A stretch of 64,000 nt of DNA from Nissolia schottii (lineage: Eukaryota > Streptophyta > Magnoliopsida > Fabales > Fabaceae): contig QANU01016478.1 in NCBI GenBank assembly GCA_003254905.1, positions 899,058-963,057 of the forward strand, given 5' to 3'. The notes beneath the pieces are model-generated. The model was not told where the DNA came from, did no database searches, and saw nothing but the letters and a program-made list of their open reading frames with translations. This document shows, piece after piece, positions 62,617-64,000 of this stretch (its first letter is position 1; every line of letters starts with the position of its first letter). The position numbers and the translations under genes were made by a program.

Positions 62617-62810
62617 GTATGAGGGGAAAGTGGTAAATGTGCTTGTAGAGCATTTTGAGCATAAGTCCTTTGCGATATCTAAACTTAAGAGTTCCCACTT
62701 TAAGAAATATCTCAGTTAGCTTCCTATGTTGTTGTAGCTTCCTTTTGCTTTATCTATTGGTTTGTCAAAGTGACTAATATCTTGTTCTCTTTTCTCTTTT
62801 GTAGGCAAAA

Positions 62811-63180
62811 TGGATTTGAAGAACCTTGCCTCCCTGCTCAACAGACGAGGTGTTGAAGGAAGCTCTTTGAACAAACAACGATCACCTCCAGCTAACTACG
62901 GGCCTCTTGTCCCTAACTCTGTTACTCCAGCTGGGTATGGAACTTTGGGAGATCTTGGTGTTCCAGACGCCCCTACTGATCCCCTACTGATGAGTTGGAA
63001 GTGACTTCTTTCAGTTTAGAGGACTTGGTGCCTCCACCCATAAACGCTCTCGTGTTAGTTCCTCCCAAGAGAAGGGAGAAGTGGGTGATCCTCTAACCTC
63101 ATTTGTACTTACTGATGATCCTCAGGTGTCTATTTTTTCGGATAGGTTTAACCCTCATTATCATTTTTAGAGCATCCTAA
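62811..63180 (+). pseudogene. Second coding segment of the element, frameshifted
   Basis: It starts MDLKNLASLLNRRGVEG just after a TTTTGTAG acceptor-like site, so an intron probably precedes it. An exact 11-bp tandem duplication (CCCCTACTGAT twice, near 62969-62990) shifts the frame into a stop at 63002. Reading in the shifted frame restores LEVTSFSLEDLVPPP. A second shift near 63040 leads to HKRSRVSSSQ and then FSDRFNPHYHF and a stop. Damaged, but still legible as one former protein. Confidence 0.6.
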
Positions 63181-63767
63181 GAGCTGATGAGAAGGAGAAT
63201 CTTGAGAATGACACAATGGTGAAGGAGTGGATGGGGGTTGGGCTTCGCGGGATTTTGCAGTTTTCTTGTGCTGCGGTTATGGTTGAGGGGCATATGGCTT
63301 GTAAAGACGAGCAGATAAAGAGCCTTAAATTGGAGGCTAAAGAGGCTCGACAAGAGGCCCAGCAGGCTCAAAGGGCTTGAGAGGAGGCCCAGTGAGAGGT
63401 TCAGGAGGCTACCTCCCGGGCTGAGAAGGCTGAACAAGAGTTAGCAGAAGCCAAGAAGAGACTCGCTAGAGTAAAGCCTTCAAAAACAAGGAGGGGTGCT
63501 CGGGTGAAAAAGTGGAAGACTCGTGCTTCAGAGATTGAGACTGTGTGGTATGAGTCCGCCGCAGCTACCTCAACAAATTTGTTAGACCAAGTGAAGCTCT
63601 TTTTTCCTGGGGCCGACCACTCCCGTTTTAGTGCTACTGGTTGGGTGGTGGGGTCGGAAATTATTGAAGAGGAGATTGTGCCTAAAGAAGAAGAGCCCAG
63701 ACTGAGCCGAGTAGCGATTCTGCCCAGGAAGATTAGCCTCTTTTCTTTATTTTGTTGTACTTTTAGG
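63181..63767 (+). pseudogene. Coiled-coil and C-terminal segment of the element
   Basis: It reads CKDEQIKSLKLEAKEARQEA, with Ala/Glu/Gln/Arg heptads continuing to about 63475, then KTRASEIETVWYESAAA, FFPGADHSRFSATGWVVG and an acidic end. Two TGA stops interrupt the coiled coil (near 63378 and 63393), each where CGA (Arg) would fit the pattern. Plant PF04195-type proteins are usually followed by such a coiled coil, which agrees with the upstream segments. Confidence 0.6.
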
Positions 63768-63876
63768 CAAAGTTCTCTTGTATTTTCATGCTCGTTTTTC
63801 CTTAAATTTGTGAAACTTTGGCCTGTAATATTTATGAGATCCTTGAATATTTTGTGTATTTCTTGCATCCTTGTCT

Positions 63877-64000
63877 TATATATATATATATATATATTAA
63901 TTGTATAGACAATTTGGTTGCAAGTTGGTTGTTTGATAACCTCTAAGCTTGTGTCCAAGCTTGATTTTTGGGTATCATTATTTATTTATTTATTTATTTA
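63877..64000. repeat. TA microsatellite and terminal TTTA repeat
   Basis: (TA)n at 63877-63898. The window ends in a TTTA tetranucleotide repeat (63978-64000). No gene between them. Confidence 0.85.

Larger units (their letters stand above)
60193..63960 (+). mobile_element. Decayed retroelement-type unit with a PF04195-like reading frame
   Basis: From about 60200 the base composition becomes much more balanced than the gene spacer. 60200-60860 reads like a terminal or leader region (GAGG, GGGCC and CTCGTAACATTGCCCCCAGC words, with a hairpin at 60816-60852). 60990-61340 is T/C-rich. Decayed coding segments then follow on the plus strand at 61927-62616, 62811-63180 and 63181-63767. Downstream is UTR-like text and a TA repeat (63877-63898). 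No matching terminal repeat lies inside the window, so the element type and right limit are not certain. Confidence 0.6.

Overview
This window is nuclear DNA from a flowering plant, a eudicot and most likely a legume. The evidence is AT-rich intergenic sequence, genes with GT-AG introns, a flavonoid gene, a plant-only calcium-dependent kinase, and many decayed CACTA, MULE, Ty1-copia, Ty3-gypsy and LINE pieces. The legume call is an impression from protein wording and repeat type, not a proven assignment. All exon borders were read by eye from splice consensus and protein-family continuity.

Four genes look intact. On the minus strand: a small chloroplast J-domain protein (12636-13127, single exon), a 12-exon group IV calcium-dependent protein kinase of the CPK16/18/28 type (22712-27533, 570 aa), and a four-exon flavanone 3-hydroxylase (42756-44793, 363 aa). 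On the plus strand: a three-exon acidic nuclear-type protein (57759-59095, 371 aa) with a textbook APC/C destruction box and mitosis-type MSA promoter elements. The four have unrelated roles (plastid chaperone, Ca2+ signalling, flavonoid synthesis, probable cell-cycle protein) and form no functional cluster.

Layout: 1-12.0 kb is intergenic, with two CACTA elements (one keeping a DUF4216 transposase tail) and a promoter-like island containing a single-N contig join. 12.6-13.2 kb is the J protein. 13.5-22.3 kb is AT-rich, with a foldback, a SINE-like head and an unexplained GC-richer island (18.5-19.4 kb). 22.3-27.7 kb is the kinase. 28-42.7 kb is intergenic, with a LINE tail and an internally deleted copia element. 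42.7-48.3 kb holds F3H, a MULE inserted in its promoter, and a letter-perfect 1659-bp repeat of exon 1 plus promoter plus MULE bounded by single Ns. 48.3-57.1 kb is repeats, ending in a gypsy element with target-site duplication, a long palindrome and a 329-bp gap. 57.5-59.4 kb is the destruction-box gene. 60.2 kb to the end is a decayed element with a 'putative gypsy type transposon' (PF04195-like) reading frame.

The two points that most affect use of this sequence are that the second F3H exon 1 is probably an assembly artefact, and that a MULE separates the F3H core promoter from its upstream region. The most interesting gene is the destruction-box protein, where the promoter and a protein motif independently point to G2/M control.
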